A stretch of DNA of 64,000 nt from Rhodococcus sovatensis (GTDB taxonomy: Bacteria; Actinomycetota; Actinomycetes; Mycobacteriales; Mycobacteriaceae): the NCBI RefSeq assembly GCF_037327425.1, contig NZ_CP147846.1:1426001-1490000 (forward strand), in the 5' to 3' direction. Below are positions 7,975 through 16,429 of this stretch, one piece after another. The translations under genes and the position numbers were made by a program. Below the pieces are notes generated by a model. The model was not told the origin of the DNA. It saw nothing but the letters and a program-made list of their open reading frames with translations, and made no database searches. Position 1 is the first letter of the stretch; every line of letters begins with the position of its first letter.

Positions 7975-8259
7975 CTAGAGTCGTGCCCTCCCGATCTTGT
8001 TTCGGCGCATCGCGCGGTTCTGTACGTCACCCATGGTCGAGACGAGCTCGTTTTTGCTCATGCCGGTGTTGACCGTGCCGATCAGCGGTCCTGCGATCGC
8101 GGACAGTGCGGACTCGGCGATGCCGCCCACGGCTTCCGGCGCGTAGGCTGCGAAGTTCGCCGCGGTCGCCATCTGCGTCTGTGCCATGTGCGCGGCGAAC
8201 GCTTCCGGTCCACCGGCCGCTGCAGCCACCGCACCGGTGACCCCGCCGGCCAGCTGCAT
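7975..8259 (-). CDS. Small Ala/Gly-rich hypothetical protein
   Basis: 94 residues from ATG 8259. Composition is Ala/Gly-rich and mildly hydrophobic (GGVTGAVAAAAGGPEAF, SALSAIAGPLIGTVN), with a basic C-terminus (RAMRRNKIGRARL). The open frame continues upstream into the IS21 end to 8607 but that extension is composed of element DNA, so a longer original gene may have been cut by rearrangement. I do not recognise a family. It lies 22 bases past the start of the HNH-like gene and on the same strand. Confidence 0.35.
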   Translation of the reverse strand: MQLAGGVTGAVAAAAGGPEAFAAHMAQTQMATAANFAAYAPEAVGGIAESALSAIAGPLIGTVNTGMSKNELVSTMGDVQNRAMRRNKIGRARL

Positions 8260-8329
8260 CAGCGGCTCTTCCTTCGACTGCAGTAAGACGCCTGCTTGCC
8301 GAAACCGAACGCGCCGGCTTCGCCTATAG

Positions 8330-8360
8330 GCAGCGGGTAGAGATGGGGGAGAACTCGTGT
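8330..8360 (+). pseudogene. Integrase fragment on the left side of the IS21 insertion
   Basis: Bases 8330-8360 read AAGRDGGELV in the frame that resumes across IS21 at 10790 as VFRSRSGEP. Joining the two at the duplicated gtgt restores the usual integrase stretch (GRDGGELVFRS). A TAG at 8327-8329 and unrelated sequence further left show that the N-terminal part of the gene was already lost. Confidence 0.6.
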
Positions 8361-8422
8361 TGACGGCGCTCATCGAATTTCCCTGATCGTGCTCAATGAA
8401 ATTCCCTACCCGTGAGCGGTCT

Positions 8423-9265
8423 TCACTGTAGTGGTTGGCGGGTTCCGGTGGTGGCTTTGCGGAGCTTCTCCGATCTGGCGTTGTGGTCTCGTAGGCGGTA
8501 GGAATCGCCGTCGAGGTTGAGCACGACCGATCGATGTAGAAGTCGGTCGAGCATGGCTGCGGCGACGGTGTTGTCTCCGAGCACTTCACCCCAGGATCCG
8601 ACGCCACGGTTGGTGGTCATCACGATCGATGTCTTCATATACCGTTGCGAGACAACTTGAAACAGCGCTGATGCTGCCTCACCGGGTAGCGGTAGGTATC
8701 CGAGTTCGTCGACGACGAGAAGTGTCGGTCCGGCATAGAACCGCATCGTCGTGGCCCACCGGCCCTCCAACGCAGCTCGGTGGCAGCGGGCGGCGAGATC
8801 GGCTGCGGTGGTGAAATACGTCCGATACCCAGCGTGTGCTGCGGCTCTCGCCAACCCGACGGACAGGTGCGTCTTCCCGACCCCGGGCGGTCCGATGAGC
8901 AGCACGTTCGTCGCTGTTTCGAGGTATCGGCAGGTCGCTAGCTCCTCGATGAGCTTGCGGTCGACACCGGCAGCGGCGTCGTAGTCGAAGTCCTCGAGCG
9001 AGGCTGGTGTCGGTAGGCATGCGAACCGAAGTCTTCCGGTCAACCGGCGGGCTTCGGTGGCCTCGACCTCGATCGAGAGCAACCGGTCCAGCGCCGCGGT
9101 CATCGACAGTTCCTCGGCTGCGGCTTGGTCGAGGACCGACGGTAGCGCTTCGGCCGCGTCGTGCAGTTTCAGCACTGCGAGATGTCCGCGCAAGCGTTGG
9201 TAGAGGCTCGCTGCTTCGGCGGTGTTCGGTGCCGGTATCCGGTCGGTGGATTTGTTGTCGGTCAT
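8423..9265 (-). CDS. istB: IS21-family transposition helper ATPase IstB
   Basis: 280 residues, DnaC-like AAA+ ATPase. Walker A is LIGPPGVGKTHLSVGLA (about residues 124-140), Walker B is TLLVVDELGYLP, and sensor regions follow (SIVMTTNRGVGSWGEVLGD, AAMLDRLLHRS). IstB forms filaments on target DNA and stimulates the IstA transposase. Its start overlaps the istA stop by 4 bases (ATGA). Length is slightly above the usual ~250-265, with a polar C-terminal tail. The frame is intact. Confidence 0.93.
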   Translation of the reverse strand: MTDNKSTDRIPAPNTAEAASLYQRLRGHLAVLKLHDAAEALPSVLDQAAAEELSMTAALDRLLSIEVEATEARRLTGRLRFACLPTPASLEDFDYDAAAGVDRKLIEELATCRYLETATNVLLIGPPGVGKTHLSVGLARAAAHAGYRTYFTTAADLAARCHRAALEGRWATTMRFYAGPTLLVVDELGYLPLPGEAASALFQVVSQRYMKTSIVMTTNRGVGSWGEVLGDNTVAAAMLDRLLHRSVVLNLDGDSYRLRDHNARSEKLRKATTGTRQPLQ

Positions 9266-10653
9266 GACAGGGTGTTCCTTCCGTGCGCGGCGCGTTCGTA
9301 GATCGAGAGGTCGTAGACGATTGCATCGCTCGTGTCGGATTCAGTTGCACCACTGCCGGCCTCGTTCAACTCTGCGTGCGTGGGGTGTGCTGTTCCGGTG
9401 GCGGTTCGCAGGATGTCCGCTGCAGCGAGAGACTCGGGTCCGGGTGGGATGCGTTCCTTGCGGCGGTGCGGGCGACCGGTGTTGGCGCCGGCCATCGCCG
9501 CTTGTTCGAGGGCGTAGATGTGGCCGTGATCGCGGACCATCGCACCGGTTCCGTCTGCTGCCAGCCGGTGTCTGGCGATGGTGATGTTCGAGGGGGTGAC
9601 GATGTCGATGACATCGGTTCCGAGGACTTGGGTGACCGTCACGGTGGCCGATGCGAGCTCGGGAGGGACGGAGTAGCGGTTGCCGCGATAGGACACCAAC
9701 GCCTGCCGGGAGACCACTCGTTCGGTGGTCACGATCGCCGGATAGGTGGTCGCTGGCATCGGGTGCAGTCCTTCGGAGGTGGCGAGCGTTGCTACCGATG
9801 TTTTGCCGTCTTTCGTCGCTCGCAGACGGGTATCGCCGCGGAGACTACAGAACCGATCGAGGCTGGCTTGGGCTTGCTCGACCGTCAGATCGTCGGCCAG
9901 TGTTCTCCACCAACGCTGTGCTGCAGTGTGATTGGACTTCTCTACTGCACCTTTGCGGTTCCCGCGCCTCGGTGGGCAGATCGCGACGGACACACCGTAA
10001 TGTTTGGCGACGCCGGCGAAGCTGGCGGTGATCCGACCCGATTCGGGAAGACACACGGTCGCCATTCGGTCGAACCGCCACACCCTGCTCACCCCGCCGA
10101 GGCCCCGGCAGATCCGGTCGAGCCCGTCGACGACACGCGGCTGAGTCATCTCGGGTGCAAGGATTCCGCGCCATTTCCCCGAGCACGCCAAGGTCCCGAC
10201 GAACAGATGTGCCATCGATCCCCATCCCCACGAGGCAGGTGGGTTGGGCAGATCGACCCAATCCCATTGTGTCTCTTCACCCGGCGGGTGTTCGATGACA
10301 GCGTTGGGTCTTTCGGTGGCGGTCAGGCAGGCTTGGCAGATCGGGCGTAGTCCCAACTCGCGGATCTTGCGGGAGAGCGTTTGATACGACATCGCGTAGC
10401 CAAGGTCCTCGAGCTCGTCGCAGAGCGTGCGCACCCACAAGTGGGGGTCGTCGAGTAGCCGTGCGGTGACGTAGGCGAGGAACACCTCGAACGGGTCCGG
10501 GATGCTGCGTTTGCGCACTCCGGGGGTGGTGGTGCCGTTCAGATACGACCGGATCGTCTTCGGGTCTCGGCCGGTGTGTCGGGCGATCGCAGCGGTCGTC
10601 CACCCGCGTTTCTTCAGGGCCTGTATTTCCACATCTTCCTCCTGTGTAAGCAT
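9262..10653 (-). CDS. istA: IS21-family transposase IstA
   Basis: About 463 residues from ATG 10653, whose N-terminus MLTQEEDVEIQALKKRG fits the family. A GTG at 10635 has the best ribosome binding site (AGGAGG 6 bases upstream), and the open frame reaches 10698. Domains: N-terminal helix-turn-helix (TTAAIARHTGRDPKTIRSYL), then an rve/DDE core starting WDWVDLPNPP, with RGNRKGAVEKSNHTAAQRWW holding the catalytic Glu region, and a C-terminal beta-barrel (YSVPPELASATVTV). It is translated with istB by overlap. Confidence 0.9.
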   Translation of the reverse strand: MLTQEEDVEIQALKKRGWTTAAIARHTGRDPKTIRSYLNGTTTPGVRKRSIPDPFEVFLAYVTARLLDDPHLWVRTLCDELEDLGYAMSYQTLSRKIRELGLRPICQACLTATERPNAVIEHPPGEETQWDWVDLPNPPASWGWGSMAHLFVGTLACSGKWRGILAPEMTQPRVVDGLDRICRGLGGVSRVWRFDRMATVCLPESGRITASFAGVAKHYGVSVAICPPRRGNRKGAVEKSNHTAAQRWWRTLADDLTVEQAQASLDRFCSLRGDTRLRATKDGKTSVATLATSEGLHPMPATTYPAIVTTERVVSRQALVSYRGNRYSVPPELASATVTVTQVLGTDVIDIVTPSNITIARHRLAADGTGAMVRDHGHIYALEQAAMAGANTGRPHRRKERIPPGPESLAAADILRTATGTAHPTHAELNEAGSGATESDTSDAIVYDLSIYERAAHGRNTLS

Positions 10654-10789
10654 GAGGAGCGGGTCTCCTTCGATAGCTGGTGTGTGGTCAGAGACCATCA
10701 GCTTCGGTGGAGACCCGCCCTCGTTGGCGATGCCACACGGGTAGGGAATTTCGATAAGCGAAACTAGGGAATTTCAGCGAGCGCCGTCA

Positions 10790-11054
10790 GTGTTCCGCTC
10801 CCGCTCTGGCGAGCCGATCCGTAACCCTGCGTGGGCGAAGCGGGTGTTCCGACCCGCAGTCGCACTGGCGCAGTTGACCCCGCACGACTTGCGAGATACC
10901 TACGCGTCTCTGGCGATCAGCGCCAGTGTGAGTGTGAAAGAGGTGCCGCGGCAGCTCGGCCACAATGACCCTCGATGTATACACCGGTCTATTCGAAGAC
11001 GGTCTCGATGCGGTGGCAGATGCTCTGGACGCCGCTACCGATATCGACGCCTGA
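10790..11054 (+). pseudogene. Tyrosine integrase, C-terminal remnant (IS-interrupted and frameshifted)
   Basis: The frame gives VFRSRSGEPIRNPAWAKRVF, then LTPHDLRDTYASLAISA, the box II region of tyrosine recombinases (HxLRDTYAS, with the second catalytic His/Arg block), then QLGHND. At about 10963 the reading frame breaks: the continuation MTLDVYTGLFEDGLDAVADAL, carrying the catalytic Tyr in VYTGLF, is in another frame from 10965 to the TGA at 11052-11054. The 5' side is cut by IS21. The gene points at tRNA-Met 90 bp away, as expected for the integrase of an element inserted there. Inactive. Confidence 0.88.
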
Positions 11055-11074
11055 GTTTGGAAGCTGCCATCCCA

Positions 11075-11092
11075 CTGCTATCCCTGCGCGTA
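11075..11092 (+). repeat. Possible integrase arm-type repeat, right
   Basis: ctgctatccctgcgcgta matches the left copy (4638-4655) at 17 of 18 bases, same orientation. A related half copy (ggaagctgccatccc) precedes it at 11059-11073. It lies between the integrase remnant and the tRNA, where attP arm sites are normally found. Confidence 0.35.
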
Positions 11093-11143
11093 CTTTATTG
11101 GCCTGGAAGTGAATAATTGGTCGTCTGACCTACGCCTTCGCTG

Positions 11144-11217
11144 TGGGGCGGGCGGGGCTCGAACCCGCGACCAATGGATTATGAGTCCACGGCTCTAACC
11201 GACTGAGCTACCGCCCC
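11144..11217 (-). tRNA. tRNA-Met (anticodon CAT)
   Basis: 74 nt folding as a full cloverleaf on the minus strand: acceptor GGGGCGG/CCGCCCC, D arm GCTCAGTCGGTTAGAGC, anticodon stem GTGGA/TCCAT with loop CTCATAA (anticodon CAT), T arm GCGGG TTCGAGC CCCGC. No CCA is encoded. CAT could also be a tRNA-Ile read after lysidine modification; the loop context alone does not settle this. Its 3' half is the integration site of the neighbouring element. Confidence 0.9.
11152..11186 (-). repeat. Attachment-site core within tRNA-Met (proximal end)
   Basis: The tRNA segment duplicated at 4476-4510. The element (about 4476 to 11151) lies 3' of the tRNA and replaced its original 3' end with an equivalent copy, so the tRNA stays intact at this end. 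Confidence 0.75.
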
Positions 11218-11284
11218 ATCTCGCGTGTGGCGAGCGGTTACGAATGCTACCGAATCGCCTGTCGAGTACCCCTCGGAGGGGTCG

Positions 11285-13420
11285 TCATACGGCCGCGATG
11301 GTTACCGGTACTCCGTTGAGGATCGCATTGGCCGACACTGCGTCCACCTGCTGCGGGTCGGTGATGTCGTTGGCGCTCGCTCCCACCACCGACGATGCCA
11401 CCGAAAGCTCGACTCCCTTGCGCTGATGGCCGAATCCGTGCGGCATGCTGACCACGCCCGGCATCATCCGGTCGGTGGCGATCACCTCGATCTCGACCGC
11501 ACCTGCAGCTGACGTCACGGCTACCAGCGAGCCGTCCTCGATGCCGCGTGCCGTCAGATCGTCGGGATGCGCGAGCAGTTGGTGGCGAGGCTTGCCCTTC
11601 GTCAGCCGCGGTGCGTTGTGCATCCACGAGTTGTTGCTGCGCAGATGTCGACGTCCGATCATCAAGAGTTGTCCGTCGGTCGGGACCTCGGTGGTGGTCA
11701 TCAGATCGTGCAGCGCGGGGAGTTCGGCGACGATGATGTCCTGAACGAGTTGAATCCTCTTGTTCCAAGTGCGGAGCTTGCGCGGAAGACCAGGTTCGAG
11801 AGGACCGAGGTCCACGCCGTGTGGAGACTTCGCGAGCTTCGAGACCGACAGGCCCTTGCGGTGATTGCGTAGCAACACGTCGACAGTTCGGCGAGGCGAG
11901 AGGCGCAGACGAGCTTCGGTCACAATGGATTTCGGGGTCAGGCGCGCACGAAGCGCACCGAGGGTGGAACCTGCGAGTGCCGCCTGGTACCGGACGGCGA
12001 GGTCGCGGAAGATCTCCCAATCCGCCTTGGCGCCGGCCTTCTTGGTCAGTACGGCGGGCATGAACTTCGCAGTGTTGCGCACGGCGAAGGTCTGGAAGAT
12101 CAGATCGTAGTGGTCGCGTTCGAGCGACATCGTCGGCGGCAGGATCACGTCCGCATGTCGGGACGTCTCGTTGATGTAGAAGTCGAAAGACACCATGAAG
12201 TCCAGCTCCGCGAACGCTCGATCGAGCTTCTCGCCGCCCGGCATCGACAACACGGGATTCCCGGAGAACACGGCCATCGCCCGAATCTGGCCGTCACCCG
12301 GAGTCGTCATTTCATCCACCATCGTCGAGCACGGGAATTCCCCCGCGAACTCCGGCAAATCACGTACACGCGAACGCCACTTGTCGAAGTGACCTCTGCC
12401 GACGATGTTCTTCTCGACAAGGTCGATGGCGGGATCGGTCAGCATCGCACCGCCCACGCGGTCAAGATTGCCGGTGAGGATGTTGAGCACCTGAATGGCC
12501 CATTGACACACGCTGCCGAACTGCTGAGTGGAGACGCCCATCCGCCCGTACGCGACGGCAGCGTCCGCTTCGGCGAAGTCCTTTGCGAGTGTCGTGATGT
12601 CCTCGGCGGAGATTCCGACGACGGGCGCTACCGACGCCGGCGTGAAATCGGCCACGAGCGAAGCAATCTCGGCTTCGCCGTCGACGTAGGCCGCAGTTCG
12701 TGTCTTGCCCGATCCGACTATCGAGTTGATCAGTGCAAGCAGGAGCAGCGCGTCGGTTCCCGGCCTGACGAAGTGGTGAACGTCCGCAATGTCGGCAGTC
12801 TCGGTTCGGCGAGGGTCGATCACGACCAGCTTGCCCCCTCGTGCCTTGAGATCACGGACGCGGTTCGCGAAATCGGGCACCGTCATCATCGAGCCGTTCG
12901 ACGCCATCGGGTTTCCACCCAATACGAGGAAGAAGTCGGTCCGGTCGATGTCGGGGATTGGTAGTGCGAGCTGGTGACCGTACAGAAGATGGTTGACGAG
13001 TTGGTGGGGGAGTTGGTCCAGGGATGTTGCCGAGTAGCGGTTCTTGGTTCGCAGCATCGACGTGAACGGGATTCCGTGCGTCATCGCGCCGAGGCTGTGC
13101 ACGTTGGGATTGCCCTGATAGATGCCGACTGCATTGGAACCGTGCTTTTTACGAGTCGACGCCAGGCCCTCGGCCACGAGTTCGTAGGCCTCGTCCCAGT
13201 CGATTTCCTGCCACCCGCTGTCGGTGCGACGTACCGGCTTGATCAGACGATCAGGATCGGCGTGCAGATCGATCAAGGACACCGCCTTGGGGCATATGTG
13301 TCCACGGGAGAGCGGATCCTGCTTGTCACCGCGGACGGACGTGACGGTGTTGTCCTCGACGGTGAACTCTAGGCCGCACATCGCCTCACAGAGATTGCAC
13401 GAGCCGAACTTGATCGTCAT
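11285..13420 (-). CDS. Molybdopterin oxidoreductase, formate-dehydrogenase/BisC-like
   Basis: 711 residues, cytoplasmic (no twin-arginine signal). The N-terminal [4Fe-4S] motif is CNLCEAMCGLEF with the fourth Cys in GHICPKAVS (residues 8-45). The bis-MGD fold follows: DWDEAYELVAEGL, LVLGGNPMASNGS, KLVVIDPRRTETADIADVH, then YGRMGVSTQQFGSVC and a C-terminal molydop-binding domain (MIGRRHLRSNNSWMHN to GVVSMPHGFGHQRKG). It transfers electrons to or from a small substrate at molybdenum or tungsten; the substrate cannot be read. No partner subunit gene is adjacent. It lies just past the tRNA, outside the integrated element. Confidence 0.85.
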   Translation of the reverse strand: MTIKFGSCNLCEAMCGLEFTVEDNTVTSVRGDKQDPLSRGHICPKAVSLIDLHADPDRLIKPVRRTDSGWQEIDWDEAYELVAEGLASTRKKHGSNAVGIYQGNPNVHSLGAMTHGIPFTSMLRTKNRYSATSLDQLPHQLVNHLLYGHQLALPIPDIDRTDFFLVLGGNPMASNGSMMTVPDFANRVRDLKARGGKLVVIDPRRTETADIADVHHFVRPGTDALLLLALINSIVGSGKTRTAAYVDGEAEIASLVADFTPASVAPVVGISAEDITTLAKDFAEADAAVAYGRMGVSTQQFGSVCQWAIQVLNILTGNLDRVGGAMLTDPAIDLVEKNIVGRGHFDKWRSRVRDLPEFAGEFPCSTMVDEMTTPGDGQIRAMAVFSGNPVLSMPGGEKLDRAFAELDFMVSFDFYINETSRHADVILPPTMSLERDHYDLIFQTFAVRNTAKFMPAVLTKKAGAKADWEIFRDLAVRYQAALAGSTLGALRARLTPKSIVTEARLRLSPRRTVDVLLRNHRKGLSVSKLAKSPHGVDLGPLEPGLPRKLRTWNKRIQLVQDIIVAELPALHDLMTTTEVPTDGQLLMIGRRHLRSNNSWMHNAPRLTKGKPRHQLLAHPDDLTARGIEDGSLVAVTSAAGAVEIEVIATDRMMPGVVSMPHGFGHQRKGVELSVASSVVGASANDITDPQQVDAVSANAILNGVPVTIAAV

Positions 13421-13641
13421 CTAGTAACTCTCCATTCGTCCGTGCGAGCCTAGCGCGGGCCCGCAACCGTGCCGAGCGGTATGGAGTGCCTCCTCGGTCG
13501 ATTCCTGGAGCAGTCGGTTCTGAATCCAATCGAATCGGATAGCTAGAACGTGTTCCAATTTTGCGGTTCTGTGACTATCGTCGGTTTCACTGCAATCGGC
13601 TCGAACGGCGAGCCGGACGGCGTGGAGGTGGCGAGTCGCAA

Positions 13642-14769
13642 ATGAAAACCAAAGGCGCTGTGCTGTGGGGTCTGAACGAACGGTGGTCGGTCGAGGAGAT
13701 CGAGGTCGGCGACCCGGTGGCGGGAGAGGTTCAAATCCGCATGGAAGCAGCGGGCATGTGCCACTCCGACCATCACATCGTCACCGGAGCGACGCCCATG
13801 CCGTCGTACCCGGTCATGGGAGGGCATGAGGGGGCCGGGGTCATCACGAAGGTGGGACCGGAGGTCAAGACCCTGAAGGAGGGCGACCACGTCGTCCTGT
13901 CGTTCATCCCGTCGTGCGGCCACTGTCCGGCCTGCGCGAACGGGCATCAGAATCTATGTGACCTCGGAATGGGTCTTCTGAGTGGAATGGCGATCAGCGA
14001 CGGCACCTTTCGGATCCAAGCTCGCGGCCAAGACGTCATCCCGATGTGCCTACTCGGCACGTTCTCGCCGTACATGACCGTGCACGAGACCTCCGCCATC
14101 AAGATCGACGACGATATTCCTTTCGACGTCGCCTCGCTCGTCGGCTGCGGTGTGCCGACCGGTTGGGGTTCGGCCGTCAACGTCGCCAAGGTGACCCCCG
14201 GTGAGACCGTCGCCATCATCGGCGTCGGGGGAGTGGGACTGAGCGCGCTGCAAGGCGCCGTGCAGTCGGGGGCGACGAAGGTCATCGCCATCGATCCTGT
14301 TCCGTTCAAACGTGATCAAGCGTTGAAGTTCGGTGCGACTCATGTATTCGCCAGTGCTGCCGAGGCATTGATGCCGCTGATGGAACTCACCCAAGGGCGC
14401 ATGGCGGAGAAGACGATCATCACCGTCGGCGAGATCAAGGGCGAGGACATCGAGGCCGCGTTGCTCCTGACCGCGAAAGCCGGGCGTTGCGTCGTCACCG
14501 GAATGGGGCGTATGGAGGACATGGACGTCAAACTGAACTTGTTCCTGTTTACGATGCTCCAGAAGGATCTACAGGGCGCAATCTTCGGTGGTGGCAATCC
14601 GCGCCACGACATCCCGCTTCTGTTGTCGATGTACAAGAGCGGGCAGCTCAATCTCGACGACATGATCACCAACACCTACACACTCGACGACATCAACTTC
14701 GGCTACCAGGACATGCTCGACGGCAAGAACATCCGCGGCGTCATCAAGTACACCGACGCCGACCGGTAG
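13642..14769 (+). CDS. Zinc-dependent alcohol dehydrogenase, NDMA-dependent type
   Basis: 375 residues from ATG 13642, preceded by GGAGGTG. Medium-chain dehydrogenase: catalytic zinc ligands in AGMCHSDHHIVTG and GGHEGAGVI, structural zinc Cys cluster CGHCPACANGHQNLC (about residues 93-107), and a Rossmann motif VAIIGVGGVGLSALQGA with Asp in VIAIDPVPFKRDQA for NAD(H). Overall it resembles the mycobacterial/rhodococcal NDMA-dependent (tightly bound NAD) alcohol dehydrogenases, ending in NIRGVIKYT. It likely oxidises aliphatic alcohols; the natural acceptor is not evident. Transcribed away from the molybdoenzyme. Confidence 0.85.
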   Translation: MKTKGAVLWGLNERWSVEEIEVGDPVAGEVQIRMEAAGMCHSDHHIVTGATPMPSYPVMGGHEGAGVITKVGPEVKTLKEGDHVVLSFIPSCGHCPACANGHQNLCDLGMGLLSGMAISDGTFRIQARGQDVIPMCLLGTFSPYMTVHETSAIKIDDDIPFDVASLVGCGVPTGWGSAVNVAKVTPGETVAIIGVGGVGLSALQGAVQSGATKVIAIDPVPFKRDQALKFGATHVFASAAEALMPLMELTQGRMAEKTIITVGEIKGEDIEAALLLTAKAGRCVVTGMGRMEDMDVKLNLFLFTMLQKDLQGAIFGGGNPRHDIPLLLSMYKSGQLNLDDMITNTYTLDDINFGYQDMLDGKNIRGVIKYTDADR

Positions 14770-14878
14770 TTCATGTATTTCTGGTGGTTCACCATCGCTT
14801 GAATGTCACTTCCATACGGTCAGATGGCGTGGGAGGACCATTCAAGCGGAGGAGGGGGCACGAACTAGGGTTGTCGAT

Positions 14879-15691
14879 GTGCACAGTCTTGATTTGATCG
14901 CGGGTTGGCCAGTCGACAACGCATCGGCGACGGTGGTGTCCGAGGCAGGGGTGGTCGACCGGTACGGCGATCTCGATCGGGTCTACGAGCTGGCCTCGGT
15001 CACCAAACTGCTCGTTGCGTACGCGGCGTTGGTCGCGATCGAGGAAGAGGCCATCGATCTCGAGCAGCAGGCGGGGCCCGACGGATCGACGGTCCGCCAT
15101 CTGCTCTCGCACACGTCCGGTCTCGCGTTCGGGGAGCAGAAGGTGCAGGCCGCGCCCGGCAGTAGGCGCATCTATTCCAGTGCGGGTTTCGAGGTGCTGG
15201 CGGACACGATTGCTCAGGACACCGGAATTGCGTTCACCGACTATCTCGACGAAGCGGTGTTTCAGCCGCTCGGAATGACTAGTTCCTCGCTGTCGGGGTC
15301 GCCGGGACATGGTGCTCGGTCGTCGGCGTCCGATCTCTCGGCGTACGCTGCCGAACTGCTCGCTCCCACGCTGGTGTCTCCGTCGACCTTGGCTGCGGCC
15401 ACGTCGGTCCAGTTCGATGGGCTCTCTGGCATTCTGCCCGGCTACGGATCCCAGAAGCCCAACGACTGGGGACTGGGCTTCGAGCTTCGCGACAGCAAGT
15501 CACCGCATTGGACCGGAGCCGACAATTCGGTGCGGACATTCGGTCACTTCGGACAGTCGGGAACGTTTCTGTGGGTCGACCCGGATGTAGGTCTGGCGAC
15601 GGTTGTGCTGACGGATCTCGCATTCGGCGAGTGGGCAAAACCGCTCTGGCCCGAACTCTCGGACGAAGTTCTGCACAATAACCCCAGGTGA
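14879..15691 (+). CDS. Serine hydrolase of the class C beta-lactamase fold
   Basis: 270 residues from GTG 14879. The active-site SxxK is SVTK (about residue 41, YELASVTKLLVAY). The second-motif Tyr is in RIYSSAGFEVLADTIAQ, with YSS replacing the usual YSN. The third box is HFGQSGTFLWVDP (HxG-type). These are the marks of esterase/DD-peptidase-like members rather than true beta-lactamases. No signal peptide is visible, so it is probably cytoplasmic, and the substrate is unknown. It is shorter than the typical ~380 residues because inter-motif loops are compact. Confidence 0.8.
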   Translation: MHSLDLIAGWPVDNASATVVSEAGVVDRYGDLDRVYELASVTKLLVAYAALVAIEEEAIDLEQQAGPDGSTVRHLLSHTSGLAFGEQKVQAAPGSRRIYSSAGFEVLADTIAQDTGIAFTDYLDEAVFQPLGMTSSSLSGSPGHGARSSASDLSAYAAELLAPTLVSPSTLAAATSVQFDGLSGILPGYGSQKPNDWGLGFELRDSKSPHWTGADNSVRTFGHFGQSGTFLWVDPDVGLATVVLTDLAFGEWAKPLWPELSDEVLHNNPR

Positions 15692-15835
15692 ACCACCAAG
15701 AACGAAAGAGCACTGGCGCAACAGGGGTAACTCGGGGCACACTAGTGCATGTACGTGTAATACGGCAGCACTGATCCAGGCGTGTCGAGGTCGTTGGGGA
15801 AGACGTCCCTCGTCGAAGCTGGAGGTGTTTTCGAA

Positions 15836-16348
15836 ATGCGCGTATCGAACCAATTCGCGGATACGACGGCGGGTGTGGTGTACATCCACTCCTCGCCGGC
15901 TGCGCTGTGCCCGCATGTGGAGTGGGCGCTGTCGGATGCCCTCGATTGCCGCGCGAACCTCAAGTGGTCCGCGCAGCCATCGTCGGACGGTCAGCTTCGT
16001 GCGACCAGCAACTGGGTCGGCCCCGTCGGCACCGGCGCCGTACTGGCGGGTGTTCTGCGCTCGTGGCAGATGCTCCGGTTCGAGGTGACCGAAGACGCCA
16101 GTGACGGTGTCGACGGTGAGCGTTTCGCGCACGTGCCCGGTCTGGGCTTGTGGCGGGGCTCGACCAGCGCCAACGGCGACGTCATCCTCGGCGAAATGCG
16201 ACTGAAAGCAATGATCGAGGGTAGTTCCGGCAACCTTGCTGCGGAAATCGAACACGCTCTGGGCAGTAGCTGGGACGAAGCGCTGGAGCCGTATCGGATC
16301 GGCGGCGGCGGCGCCGAGGTGACCTGGTTGAGTCGTCACGCTGGCTGA
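15836..16348 (+). CDS. DUF3145-family protein
   Basis: 170 residues from ATG 15836, chosen for GGAGGTG 8-15 bases upstream; an in-frame extension to 15782 lacks one. The sequence matches the actinobacterial DUF3145 pattern as I remember it: a start with GVVYIHSSPAALCPHVEWAL, mid-part WVGPVGTGAVLAGVLRSW, and RFAHVPGLGLWRGSTSANGD. The family is conserved in mycolic-acid bacteria and has no known activity. Cytoplasmic, no catalytic residues that I can name. Confidence 0.8.
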   Translation: MRVSNQFADTTAGVVYIHSSPAALCPHVEWALSDALDCRANLKWSAQPSSDGQLRATSNWVGPVGTGAVLAGVLRSWQMLRFEVTEDASDGVDGERFAHVPGLGLWRGSTSANGDVILGEMRLKAMIEGSSGNLAAEIEHALGSSWDEALEPYRIGGGGAEVTWLSRHAG

Positions 16349-16429
16349 CGTTCGTCTACCGCTGTCCGGTATCGTCGCAACCGTGCCAGGGTAGGCATGT
16401 GGGTTGGTACGTGTGGATAGGTGGTTTCA

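Larger units (their letters stand above)
8361..10789 (-). mobile_element. IS21-family insertion sequence
   Basis: A 2429-bp element. Its ends carry imperfect inverted repeats of about 50 bp that share TGACGGCGCTC at the tips and the internal block GAAATTCCCTACCCGTG (left near 8398-8414; right complement near 10735-10752). A 4-bp direct repeat gtgt flanks it (8357-8360, 10790-10793). It contains istA and istB, both intact. It is inserted in the integrase gene of the surrounding element. Confidence 0.88.

Noticed and set aside
9283..10350. 355-codon open frame on the plus strand
   Set aside because: Shadow of istA on the opposite strand.
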